Origin: Mucilaginibacter sp. SG564
GTDB taxonomy: Bacteria > Bacteroidota > Bacteroidia > Sphingobacteriales > Sphingobacteriaceae
Assembly (NCBI RefSeq): GCF_013149275.1
Contig: NZ_JABGNA010000003.1
Location: 248,001 to 312,000, forward strand
Length of the DNA: 64,000 bases
Direction: 5' to 3'
Shown here in pieces: positions 8,697 through 16,988 of the stretch. The position numbers were made by a program, and so were the translations under genes. Within the stretch, counting starts at the first letter, position 1. Each line of letters opens with the position of its first letter. The notes under the pieces were generated by a model, which had not been told where the DNA came from, made no database searches, and saw only the letters and a program-made list of their open reading frames with translations.

Positions 8697-10091
8697 ATGG
8701 CACCGATACCTGTTATAGCCATTTTTGACGTGGGTAAAACCAACAAAAAGCTGTTCCTTTTTGACGAGAACTATAAAATAGTTTTTGAAAGAACAGCCCG
8801 CTTTATCGAAACCCATGACGAGGATGGCGATGTTTGCGAAAACCTGGATAGTTTGCGTTTATCTGTATTCGACTCGCTGCGTGAGATCATATTTAAGCAC
8901 AAAGAGCTTGATATTAAAGCGATCAATTTTTCAACCTATGGGGCCAGCTTGGTATATGTTGATGAAGATGGAAGGCCACTTACCCCCTTGTATAATTATC
9001 TGAAACCTTATCCACCAGAACTGAGCAAACAGTTTTATGATGCGTATGGCGACGAAGCCGCATTTGCCCGCGAAACAGCTTCTCCGGTATTAGGCAACCT
9101 TAACTCCGGCCTGCAGCTTTACCGTTTAAAATATCAACAGCCCCATATATTTGAAAAGGTAAAATATGCATTGCATCTGCCGCAATATATGAGCTCGCTG
9201 CTTACCGGTCAAATGGTAAGCGACCTCACCAGTATCGGATGCCATACAGCTCTTTGGGATTTTGGCAAAAACAACTATCATGACTGGCTAAGTAAAGAAG
9301 GCATCTTACCCAAAATGGCACCGCTTAAACCTGCAGATGATGTGCTGCCCGCCATATTTCCGGGAAATAGCTATAGCATAGGTATTGGCTTACATGATAG
9401 TTCGGCAGCGCTCATCCCCTATCTGGTGAGTTTTAATATGCCTTTTGTGCTCATATCAACCGGCACCTGGTCTATCAGCCTAAACCCCTTTAACCAAATG
9501 CCGCTTACCGAAGATGAATTGAAACACGACTGTCTTAACTATCTGCAATACAAAGGCAGCCCGGTTAAGGCATCGCGATTATTTAGTGGTTATGATTATG
9601 AGCAGCAGGTAAAACGTATAGCCGCACATTTTAACCAGGATGTGATCAAGTACCGTAACATGAATTTTGAGCCGGGCGTTGTTGCACAGCTACAAACTCA
9701 AAAAGTATTAAAGGGCAAATTCAATGAGGGCGAATTACAAAGGTCAGTTTTTGAACATCGCGACCTGCATGATTTTAAAACAGATACCGAAGCTTACCAT
9801 CAACTAATGATGGATATTGTACAACAGCAAGTAACCTCAACCGGCTTTGTATTGCAGGGTTGTACAGTGCAAAGAATATTTGTAGATGGTGGCTTCAGTA
9901 AAAATGCCGTATTTATGCATCTGCTGGCTTTTGCTTTCCCACACTTGGAAGTGTACGCGGCCTCCATGGCACAGGCTACCGCTGTAGGTACAGCATTAGC
10001 CATTCACCAGGCCTGGAACAGCAAACCATTGCCGCATGACCTTATTGAGTTGAAATATTACTCGGGACAAAGTGAAACGCACCCCATTTAA
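8697..10091 (+). CDS. rhaB: Rhamnulokinase-type FGGY kinase
   Basis: A 464-residue FGGY kinase. The N-terminal phosphate motif is FDVGKTNKKLFLF, the central motif is STGTWSISLNPF and the C-terminal motif is VDGGFSKN. It would phosphorylate L-rhamnulose at C1 to feed the aldolase encoded two genes upstream. The assignment rests on operon context as well as family, because FGGY kinases for fuculose and rhamnulose look alike. The ATG begins one base after the isomerase stop. The operon appears to end here; a convergent hairpin repeat follows. Confidence 0.88.
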   Translation: MAPIPVIAIFDVGKTNKKLFLFDENYKIVFERTARFIETHDEDGDVCENLDSLRLSVFDSLREIIFKHKELDIKAINFSTYGASLVYVDEDGRPLTPLYNYLKPYPPELSKQFYDAYGDEAAFARETASPVLGNLNSGLQLYRLKYQQPHIFEKVKYALHLPQYMSSLLTGQMVSDLTSIGCHTALWDFGKNNYHDWLSKEGILPKMAPLKPADDVLPAIFPGNSYSIGIGLHDSSAALIPYLVSFNMPFVLISTGTWSISLNPFNQMPLTEDELKHDCLNYLQYKGSPVKASRLFSGYDYEQQVKRIAAHFNQDVIKYRNMNFEPGVVAQLQTQKVLKGKFNEGELQRSVFEHRDLHDFKTDTEAYHQLMMDIVQQQVTSTGFVLQGCTVQRIFVDGGFSKNAVFMHLLAFAFPHLEVYAASMAQATAVGTALAIHQAWNSKPLPHDLIELKYYSGQSETHPI

Positions 10092-10099
10092 AAAAATGC

Positions 10100-10180
10100 G
10101 GATGTCATGCTGAACCTGTCGAAGTATGGTGGACAAAGACCTCTCCACGCGAGTCTTCGACAGGCTCAGACTGATAGCTC
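10100..10180. repeat. Dispersed hairpin repeat (GTCATGCTGAAC type)
   Basis: Arms TGCTGAACCTGTCGAAG (about 10108) and CTTCGACAGGCTCAGAC (about 10153) form a long hairpin between the convergent rhaB and hydrolase genes. The same family recurs at 16764, 18122, 49080, 49660, 49760 and 60122. It could serve as a bidirectional transcription end. Confidence 0.65.
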
Positions 10181-10186
10181 TGCCCT

Positions 10187-11047
10187 TTATTGATTATTTC
10201 TCACCAATTCCAAAACATCCGCTATCAGCCTGGGATCTTTAATGATTCTTTCGTGCGTGGCATCGGGATATTCTTTCGACGTAATCATCGGATGTCTATT
10301 CAAAAGCTCCTGTGTGTAAGGAAAAGGCGTCATTTTATCATCCCGGTCATAGGCAAGCCAATGCTTTTGAGCGATATCCACGTTATATATATCGGCAAGA
10401 TTAAAATACGATGTAGGCACATCAAATATTTCATTAAAATTTTCAAAAAACCTGCCCTGGGCCGTCTTGGGAACATCGGCGCTGTTCATGGTAGCTATAA
10501 AATTTTCCCTTAAATTCACCATAGGTGTTACACTGATCAGTAACGAAGGTTTGATGCCGGTTTGCTGAATAGCTATGGTATTGGCCATCACCCCTAAGGA
10601 ATGCCCTATCATGATATCCGGCGCACCATAAGTACTGATGACGGCTTTCACCGCCTCTGCAAATAACAGCAGGTTGGATAATTCACCTTCGGAGCTGCCA
10701 TTACCCGGGGCATCAAAGGCGATGATCTGCAGGTCATCAATGGCTCTGAGTGCGGTGATCAGATCGATAAAATCGGCGCCTTTGGAGCTCCAGCCATGTG
10801 TCAATAATACCTTATGGCTACCATTGCCCCATATATAACCATTAAATTTTAATATGGACTGACTAAAATGCGGGTCGTCAACTTCCAATGTAAATGGTGA
10901 AGCTTCATTTAGTAACTGCTGTTGCGGTAATCTCAACGGAAATTTTGGCGAGTAGCAGATCAGTTGCCAAATCAATGGAGTTATATCTTCGTTATCAACG
11001 TGTTGTAATTCCTTTACCCGGGTAAAAATTTCTTTTATTTTCTTCAT
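10187..11047 (-). CDS. Alpha/beta hydrolase
   Basis: A 286-residue cytoplasmic alpha/beta hydrolase without a signal peptide. The oxyanion segment HGW is at 84-86, the nucleophile elbow GHSLG puts the serine at 150, the acid is probably D236 or D237 in AYDRDDKMTP, and the histidine is H265 in ATHERI. All three triad positions are therefore present. The substrate cannot be inferred; esterases and lipases of this type are diverse. It stands alone, convergent with the rhamnose operon and about 106 bp downstream of the ThuA gene on the same strand. Confidence 0.72.
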   Translation of the reverse strand: MKKIKEIFTRVKELQHVDNEDITPLIWQLICYSPKFPLRLPQQQLLNEASPFTLEVDDPHFSQSILKFNGYIWGNGSHKVLLTHGWSSKGADFIDLITALRAIDDLQIIAFDAPGNGSSEGELSNLLLFAEAVKAVISTYGAPDIMIGHSLGVMANTIAIQQTGIKPSLLISVTPMVNLRENFIATMNSADVPKTAQGRFFENFNEIFDVPTSYFNLADIYNVDIAQKHWLAYDRDDKMTPFPYTQELLNRHPMITSKEYPDATHERIIKDPRLIADVLELVRNNQ

Positions 11048-11153
11048 AGGTGCAGATTGGTAGCCTCAAAGGTATAAACCGACTGCAAAAAACTCGCTCT
11101 TTATCGGGCGACTTTCTAAAAAAATGACATCATTACGAAGAATTAAAGAACTT

Positions 11154-12005
11154 CTATTTCCTACCGCTTCCCAGCCACAGCAGGGTATTCAGGATCAGTT
11201 TGTTCTGGATGTCGTTATCAAAGGTTTGCGATTGCTCTTTGTTTGTTCCGCCATCATAATCAATAGCATTATGCCCCATATTAAAGTAAACCATGCGGTA
11301 GTTTTTATTTGTCCATACTACCGGGTAATAGCCGCTGTGCCATATTTCGTATGGTTTTGGCCCTGTACCCAGTGGGAAACTGGTAGAATCGATAGACAGC
11401 AATATCTTGATATCCGGGTTGGTGCGCAGATCCTTTTCCCAGCGGTACCACTCATTTGGCGATGCTTTGAAGGTGACGGGTAAGCCTTTGGTAACCGGGT
11501 GTTTGCTATCCTCCACCCTTAAAATAGCTGAGGTGGGATGCCAGGTATTGCTTTTGTACTGCCCCGATCCCAGGAACTCGTTGTGATACCAATCCCAGTT
11601 TTGAGGATAATCAGACGGCGTAAGCGCGAAGGCCGAAAAGTGAAAACCCATCCAGCCGCCACCCTTTTTCATATATTGCTCAAAAGCAGCCCTTTGTGCA
11701 GGATCATCGGCACGGGTATCTAAAAATATAACCACCTGGTATTTGGCCAGAAACTCCGGGTTCATATTGCTCCAATTGTTGGTGGAGTCATAGGCAAAAT
11801 TGTACTTTTTGGCCATGGCCGGGAACCACCGGTTAGCCTCGTGCATAAAGCTGATGTGCGCCTTATCATTACGCCCTGTATAAAAGGCTATTACCTTAAA
11901 TTTTGGTTTTGCACCCTGTGCATGGGCGCTATATAAACTAAAGCATACAGCACAAATGGCAATAGCCAGCACTGCAATTTTCCGGATACCTGTACGGCTG
12001 ATCAT
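11154..12005 (-). CDS. Secreted ThuA-domain protein
   Basis: A 283-residue protein with an N-terminal signal peptide (hydrophobic stretch ending SAHA). The rest matches the ThuA family, a class I glutamine-amidotransferase-like fold named from trehalose utilisation: FKVIAFYTGRNDKAHISF, VVIFLDTRADDPAQRAAFEQYMK (shortened here to the FLDTRADD stretch), GGWMGFHFSAF, and the C-terminal NMGHNAIDY. Family members occur with 3-keto-sugar metabolism and DUF1080 proteins, and such genes lie just upstream on the same strand. It is separated from them by 490 bp that hold copy A of the duplicated noncoding element. The exact reaction is not known. Confidence 0.8.
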   Translation of the reverse strand: MISRTGIRKIAVLAIAICAVCFSLYSAHAQGAKPKFKVIAFYTGRNDKAHISFMHEANRWFPAMAKKYNFAYDSTNNWSNMNPEFLAKYQVVIFLDTRADDPAQRAAFEQYMKKGGGWMGFHFSAFALTPSDYPQNWDWYHNEFLGSGQYKSNTWHPTSAILRVEDSKHPVTKGLPVTFKASPNEWYRWEKDLRTNPDIKILLSIDSTSFPLGTGPKPYEIWHSGYYPVVWTNKNYRMVYFNMGHNAIDYDGGTNKEQSQTFDNDIQNKLILNTLLWLGSGRK

Positions 12006-12168
12006 AGTTTAAAATGTGGTTTTGGTTAGAGCCATAAAACTAATTTATTTTTATAAACCCTGCACATCAAAACCGGGCATGAGAGGTGATGTAGGGGTGG
12101 TGCGAGAATCAAGAAGTTAGCGTCAAGAGATAAGACATTAACAATTGCCGGGGCTACCCGGCCCAAAA

Positions 12169-12425
12169 ACTTTTTAAACCTTAAATTTTAACATTTTTCT
12201 GCTCAAAAACGGGGTAAAAACAGCCGAAAAATGATCGAAAAACATCGATTTTAACACCTTTTAACAAATTCCAAGGCGGTTTTAGCCTGTTTTTGAAACT
12301 TTAAAAAGTGTTATTTTATTGACTATCAAATAACTTCATAAAAATAAGCCCATTTTCGGGCTATTTTCTCCTTTAACTAAACAGCCCGGTTCTCCTTTTT
12401 AATCAGGAAAACCGGGCTGTTTTTA
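12169..12425 (+). repeat. Duplicated curved-DNA / RNA-like element, copy A
   Basis: A 141-bp core (12169-12309) is bounded by the inverted repeat ACTTTTTAAA / TTTAAAAAGT. Inside are TTTTAACA boxes at 12186, 12249 and 12259, the last two 10 bp apart. Between the first and second boxes lie a T5 tract at 12194 and A5 tracts at 12205, 12216, 12227 and 12238, an exact 11-bp period. The core is followed by a hairpin at about 12341-12366 and a strong ACAGCCCGGTT hairpin ending in a T-run at 12421. Copy B at 46624 has the same order and the same 141-bp core length. The plus strand is given because of the T-run; direction is inference. Confidence 0.7.
12381..12425 (+). terminator. Intrinsic terminator of element A
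   Basis: ACAGCCCGGTT (12381-12391) pairs with AACCGGGCTGT (12410-12420), followed by five T. No plus-strand gene ends nearby, so it most simply terminates an RNA that begins inside the element. On the minus strand it could also end the cytochrome c transcript, though its T-tract there is poor. Confidence 0.65.
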
Positions 12426-12495
12426 TATACAAATATACGCATTTAAGTCCGAAGTTTTAAGCCTTAAAGTGCCGGTTAAGGGGCTAAAATTTAAT

Positions 12496-14466
12496 TTATT
12501 TAGCCATTGATTTGATCCACAGAGCAATCTTACGCGCTTCTTCTTTGGGTACTTGTGGCATCGGTGGCATTGGTGTCGAATAATCAGGCCAGTGCTCGGG
12601 TTTGGGGCTATGGATCAGCTGTATAAGTTCGGTTACACTATATTTCCGTTTCGCCACATCTACGTATGCCGGGCCAACCTGTCTTTTGGTGGTATTATGA
12701 CAAGATAGACAGGTATTTTTCAACAAAAGAGGCTGCACTTCGGCATAGGTAGGAATAGCATTTACCAACGCACCGGGTTTTAACGCCGTAGCCTTTTTAG
12801 TACCAATCCCTTTTTTAACGGCAGCCGAAGCCACTGCTTTGACCGAGTTTACCGTACTTACTTCGGTCATGGAAAGTTTTTGCCCTTCGGGGATATTATT
12901 CAAGGTGTAATAGGCTGTGGGATGCACCAGGTTAAAATAACTTTCCTTATCCCTGATGGCGGCAAGCGTAATGGTATGGATATAATACCTGCGTAAATTA
13001 TTAACGATCAACCTTGCTTTTAAGCCATCCTCAGATACTTTAACCCCTGCTATGGGGCATTTTTCGGTATTCACCGGCGGACTACCATATACGCCGTGAT
13101 ATTTATAAATAAAACTTTCTATGGAGTAGGATGCAATATCTGCCGCCACCTTTTTATCAACCGGTTTGGTAAATTCTATTTCAAAACCATCGGGCATGGC
13201 CCTGATGGCGCGCATTTCAAACGGAACCCGGTTATTCCATACCAAACGCTGCAGGCCCATGGTTGCCTCCCCTGCCGATCCCCAGCCACGGTTGGTTTCG
13301 CCGGTAGCCAATGAGCCGTCGGACAGCCAGGCCAACCTTACGATGCCCGATTGAAAACCGCTTCTGAAAGCCCATGCCGCGCCCTGGTATTCGCCGTTAA
13401 CTTTTTCCAGGAAGATCCGGTCGATCATGCTTTGTCCCTGATCGCAGATCAGTAGCTGCCCAGCAAACGGGCCAAATGCACCTTCGGGGATCTTCACAAT
13501 TTCTGAATTGGAAATACCTAAGATGCCATGAGGTAACCAAACCGCAGGCAGCTGTAATTCCGGAAATTCTTTTTTAGCCTCAAACTCGGTCTTAAACTTT
13601 TCATTAACTATATCCTGTGGTTTTACCGGCTGTCCGTTTTTATCAAACTCTACCCGCGGGTTGTTTTTGGCAAAAAACTGCTCGGGCGTAAGCTTTAGCG
13701 GCGAGTTAGGCAAGCCTGTCCAAACCAGGCTTGAAGGGTGCCCCATGAAAGCCCCTTTTTTGATGGGCATAATACTGCCCGATCCAACCCAATCGCCCTG
13801 GTTATCGGCATACCACAATTCGCCATCAATCATACTGATACCGCAGGGCGAACGAAATCCTGCTGCCCATGGGGTAACCGTACCATCCTCTTTAATATTC
13901 AGGGCCCAACCGCGCCATGGTACAAAACTTTTAGGATGCCACCAATCGGGCGGAAAACCCAGGTTCAGGGTCACAAAAAATGAACCATCCGGCGCAATTT
14001 TAGGCCCGAAACTATATTCATGATAGTTGCCCGATAAAGGCCAGGCATAAATAGTTTCAAAAACATCGGCTTTGCCATCCATATTGGTATCCACCAGTTT
14101 GGTCAATTCACCGCGCTGAACAACGTATAAAGCGCCATCTTTCCAGGCGGCGCCCAAAACCTCATGTAAACCCGAAGCAAACTTGCGAAAGAAAGGATGC
14201 TGCCCGGTAGGATTTTCGACCATAAAAATATCCCCGCGACGGGTGGTTACCGCCAAGGTACCATTTGGCAAGGTACACAAACCGCCAACCTCTAATATGG
14301 TACCTTCGGGCGCAGGCACTTTCATGATCTTAAAAAAATCATCTTCTTTAGGCGATTCGGCCTGGGCAAAGGTATTTCTGATATCGCCTACCAACGCGAT
14401 AATGACCAGCGTACATAAAAACGCGCCTCTTTTTATCATTTGTTTTAAAGTATTATCCATGATCAA
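12496..14466 (-). CDS. Secreted propeller dehydrogenase-like protein with C-terminal cytochrome c
   Basis: A 656-residue protein with an N-terminal signal peptide (RGAFLCTLVIIALVG region, cut near TFAQA). The body resembles the glucose/sorbosone dehydrogenase-like beta-propellers found in large periplasmic cytochromes: GGLCTLPNGTLAVTTRRGDI, GFRSPCGISM, YADNQGDWVGS. The last 75 residues are a class I cytochrome c domain with CLSCH at 586-590 and a methionine-rich MPPMPQVP stretch for the sixth ligand. This suggests periplasmic electron transfer from sugar oxidation. The gene begins 6 bp after the DUF1080 gene, so they are co-transcribed. The start may be the ATG at 14466 or the one at 14460. 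The substrate is unknown. Confidence 0.75.
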   Translation of the reverse strand: MIMDNTLKQMIKRGAFLCTLVIIALVGDIRNTFAQAESPKEDDFFKIMKVPAPEGTILEVGGLCTLPNGTLAVTTRRGDIFMVENPTGQHPFFRKFASGLHEVLGAAWKDGALYVVQRGELTKLVDTNMDGKADVFETIYAWPLSGNYHEYSFGPKIAPDGSFFVTLNLGFPPDWWHPKSFVPWRGWALNIKEDGTVTPWAAGFRSPCGISMIDGELWYADNQGDWVGSGSIMPIKKGAFMGHPSSLVWTGLPNSPLKLTPEQFFAKNNPRVEFDKNGQPVKPQDIVNEKFKTEFEAKKEFPELQLPAVWLPHGILGISNSEIVKIPEGAFGPFAGQLLICDQGQSMIDRIFLEKVNGEYQGAAWAFRSGFQSGIVRLAWLSDGSLATGETNRGWGSAGEATMGLQRLVWNNRVPFEMRAIRAMPDGFEIEFTKPVDKKVAADIASYSIESFIYKYHGVYGSPPVNTEKCPIAGVKVSEDGLKARLIVNNLRRYYIHTITLAAIRDKESYFNLVHPTAYYTLNNIPEGQKLSMTEVSTVNSVKAVASAAVKKGIGTKKATALKPGALVNAIPTYAEVQPLLLKNTCLSCHNTTKRQVGPAYVDVAKRKYSVTELIQLIHSPKPEHWPDYSTPMPPMPQVPKEEARKIALWIKSMAK

Positions 14467-14472
14467 GGCAGC

Positions 14473-16308
14473 TTAAAAAATGATAGAATAGGTTAACTTT
14501 TTTTGAATAGGGATGATGAGCTCCTGCTTCCCGTCTGCATCCCGAACAAGTGCTTTGGCCCCGCCAGCGTCATCAATACGGATGTAGTAAGATTTATCGT
14601 CAATAGCGTATAACCCGTTTCCAAGCGTTTCGACATTGCCTGTAGCCAGGTGGTAAAACAGGCCATCTACGGCATTGGCAAGCGTTATTTCCCGGTGGAT
14701 GCCTTGTCCCTTATCCATCAAAGTACTGGCATCGTTTACCGGCACACCATAAATTAGGTATTTAAAGGCAGGCACATCATCGGCATTTAATACATAGCCT
14801 TTAGGTTTATAACCGGTGCCCGCGGTATCCAAAACCCAGGCGGCATTGGCATCATGGAGCTTTTCGATAGCGGGTACAGGCTTACCCAAATATTGAACAG
14901 AACCGGCCGGGCGGGATGAGCCGTCGCCCCTGTCGTGCCACATCGGTGTAGCATCCAGAAAGCCACCTCGCCAGATAGCTACTATCATCCCCTTGTCCAG
15001 ATCATAAGTATAATTCAGCAATGCGGTACTGCCTACATTGACGCCATGCGTAACCCTGATGCCTCCCGGCAGATCTGAGAAACTGCGAACTATAGGACTG
15101 GAAGCAGCGTTGATCAAGATCGGATCAACCGGGTCATTGTTACTTACGTTGGCATCGCTTAGCAGATGCTCCCGCACGCCGGGGCCTGCTACGGTAAGTC
15201 CCAGGGCAGGTTTAGCCCAATCTATAGTTTTTGAATAGAACAATTCAAACGGATGATCGCCGGCTGGCAATTGTATTTTACCTTGCCCCGCGTTTTCGGT
15301 CAATGTCACAACATCTGTACCGTTAATACGAAATTTCCCCTTACCTCCCGGCACACTCAGCTTAAAAGCATACTCACCTGTTTCCTTAACCTGGATATTG
15401 CCGGTATACCGCATTAAAAAATCGTTATTCAGTTTACTCTGATTTGATGACAGCACAGGCGACGCTCCTTCCGACTCTGGCTTTAGCTTGTTATATGCAT
15501 CCCCGGCCATATCACCGCCTTTATAAACCCGATATTTCAGGTTTGAAAGCGTTGGCTGCGGCTTATCATAACTAATTATCCTGATATTGCGGAAAGCCAC
15601 CGCACCATGATCACCCTGTAAACGCAGCGGACCAGTTGCTGTTTCCACCTTATCAAAAGCACCCCGGGTTGGCCCGCTAAGCTCTACATTGTCCTGGATC
15701 AAAACACCATTTAACCAAATATAAAGCACTTTGGCATTGGCGATCTTTTGCCCCTTACCATCAAAGCGCGGTGCCTGGAACGAAATTTTTATATGCTGCC
15801 ACAAACCCGGCGCACGACTGGCATTTTGCCTTGGCGCATGGCCATCATAACCTTGCTGTCCATCTGGTTTGCTATCATCCCAACGCTCATAAATACCACC
15901 GTTATCGCCCGATTTAGGATTTACCGTTCCCCAGCTATCCAAAAGCTGAATTTCATAACGCCCCTGCAAATAGATGCCCGAGTTTGATCCTCTGGCCATC
16001 ATATAATCAAGCTCCAGATCGGCGTCGCCGTAAACAGTTTTGGTAAACAGGTCTTTTGCGCCTTTTTTGCCGGGCAGGTTTACCAAAATTCCGGTACCCT
16101 CTTTAAGGGTTAAAACTTCATCCTGCGCGATATCGGCCTGTACGCCGCCCGCTATTTTCCAGTTTGATGAAGGGTTATCGAAAAAAGAAAGGTCATGAAA
16201 AGATACCGCGTTTTGCGCCCTCACCTGCTGGTAACCCAACAGACAAAAACACGCTATCCAAAACTTTTTCCGGCCGGATAGTTTAGGAAATTGATTAAAA
16301 CAATCCAT
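14473..16308 (-). CDS. DUF1080 (3-keto-disaccharide hydrolase-like) multidomain protein
   Basis: A 611-residue secreted protein with a signal peptide ending near VRAQ. Residues about 35-250 match DUF1080, a jelly-roll domain now linked to hydrolysis of 3-keto-glycosides: DADLELDYMMARGSNSGIYLQGRYEIQ, quoted here only by its SNSGIYLQGRYEIQL core, and GDHGAVAFRNI. A PA14-like carbohydrate-binding module follows (about 265-385; TGEYAFKLSVPGGKGKFRI). The last 220 residues are a domain I do not recognise, though similar tails occur on cytochrome-linked sugar oxidation proteins. It is the first gene of a minus-strand unit with the propeller-cytochrome c gene and probably thuA. Confidence 0.78.
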   Translation of the reverse strand: MDCFNQFPKLSGRKKFWIACFCLLGYQQVRAQNAVSFHDLSFFDNPSSNWKIAGGVQADIAQDEVLTLKEGTGILVNLPGKKGAKDLFTKTVYGDADLELDYMMARGSNSGIYLQGRYEIQLLDSWGTVNPKSGDNGGIYERWDDSKPDGQQGYDGHAPRQNASRAPGLWQHIKISFQAPRFDGKGQKIANAKVLYIWLNGVLIQDNVELSGPTRGAFDKVETATGPLRLQGDHGAVAFRNIRIISYDKPQPTLSNLKYRVYKGGDMAGDAYNKLKPESEGASPVLSSNQSKLNNDFLMRYTGNIQVKETGEYAFKLSVPGGKGKFRINGTDVVTLTENAGQGKIQLPAGDHPFELFYSKTIDWAKPALGLTVAGPGVREHLLSDANVSNNDPVDPILINAASSPIVRSFSDLPGGIRVTHGVNVGSTALLNYTYDLDKGMIVAIWRGGFLDATPMWHDRGDGSSRPAGSVQYLGKPVPAIEKLHDANAAWVLDTAGTGYKPKGYVLNADDVPAFKYLIYGVPVNDASTLMDKGQGIHREITLANAVDGLFYHLATGNVETLGNGLYAIDDKSYYIRIDDAGGAKALVRDADGKQELIIPIQKKLTYSIIF

Positions 16309-16515
16309 CGATTTTTAATATAATATGGTTTATTGGTTATCGGGTATACTATAATACCTGATTTACACTGGCAATGCCAAGATAATTATTTTTAACAATC
16401 GATTGCGAGAAATTAAAAAATAGTTTTTTTTAATTCTCTAAGTTGCTGAATATTGAATAGGCGAAATGATTGATTTCTTTATTATACAGCGGCCGGAGAC
16501 CGGGTAATAACTGTC

Positions 16516-16733
16516 ACTCGGCTGGAGCCCTTAAGTGTTGGGAAGACATAAATTTATACCAAACATTGTCATTTCGATGAGCAGAAGCTGAGGTCTGGGC
16601 ACGAGGGCGAAGAGAAATTTTATACGATTTGCTTATCTCGACGTATAAGATTTCTCCTCGTACCTCGTTCGAAATGACAACTTTTTCTTCTTCCCAACAC
16701 TTGAGGGCCGGAGCCGCGCGACGGCGAGGAATA
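16516..16733. repeat. 215-bp palindromic mobile-like element, copy 1
   Basis: Ends are inverted: CTCGGCTGGAGCCC...AAGTGTTGGGAAG on the left and CTTCCCAACACTTGAGGGC...GGAGCCG on the right. An inner pair GTCATTTCGA / TCGAAATGAC flanks a further GAGAAAT...GATTTCTC pair. A nearly identical copy lies at 49966-50178. No coding capacity; it resembles a MITE-like or large REP-like element. Confidence 0.75.
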
Positions 16734-16759
16734 GTACCCATTACCCGGTAATAAGTTAA

Positions 16760-16895
16760 AAACCCTGCCAGTCTGAGCCTGTTGAAGACCCGCGCGCAGA
16801 GGCCTGCTCACCATGACAGCTTTTTTCTGCATGACACATAAACCCCTCCCTGCTTTTGCGCACATGTCAGCCGCGCCCCTCCCGTGGGGAGGGAA
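16760..16895. repeat. Two short dispersed hairpin repeats
   Basis: The first (about 16764-16820) is a degenerate member of the GTCATGCTGAAC family. The second (about 16846-16890) has arms on CCCCTCCC and GGGGAGGG. Both have relatives near 48950-49080. Confidence 0.5.
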
Positions 16896-16915
16896 TCGCA
16901 CCCAGGGCAGTGCTT

Positions 16916-16963
16916 TTAAAAAGAAAACCCGCTATCCAGCATCAGAGACTCGGAATAGCGGGG
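16916..16963 (-). terminator. Terminator of the astacin-like gene
   Basis: CCCGCTAT at 16928-16935 pairs with ATAGCGGG at 16955-16962. Read on the minus strand, the hairpin is followed by TTTTCTTTTT. It lies 25-70 bp downstream of the metalloprotease stop. Confidence 0.65.
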
Positions 16964-16988
16964 TAAAAGGTCGGTTATTTCAAAAAGA

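Larger units (their letters stand above)
12006..12495. other. Intergenic region holding copy A of the duplicated element
   Basis: Nothing protein-like is seen. From 12169 to 12425 lies copy A of the element repeated at 46624-46878. The 160 bp next to thuA (12006-12168) would hold the thuA promoter, but no clear TAnnTTTG is visible there on the minus strand. Confidence 0.6.
16309..16988. other. Intergenic region filled by palindromic repeats
   Basis: No gene is supported. It holds the upstream region of the DUF1080 gene (16309-16440), copy 1 of a 215-bp palindromic element (about 16516-16733), two short hairpin repeats near 16764-16890, and a terminator for the astacin-like gene at 16920-16962. 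Frames of 75-93 codons here translate repeat arms and are rejected. Confidence 0.6.

Noticed and set aside
12194-12242. CRISPR-like array from the regular 11-bp spacing
   Set aside because: Units are far too short for repeats and spacers; only A-tracts recur, not a repeat sequence.
12169-12425. Reading the duplicated element as an insertion sequence
   Set aside because: There is no transposase or target duplication at either copy, and the internal phasing is better explained by a structural or RNA role.
16514-16901. Frames of 75-93 codons
   Set aside because: They translate the arms of the 215-bp palindromic element; related peptides arise from its second copy, as expected of repeats and not of genes.
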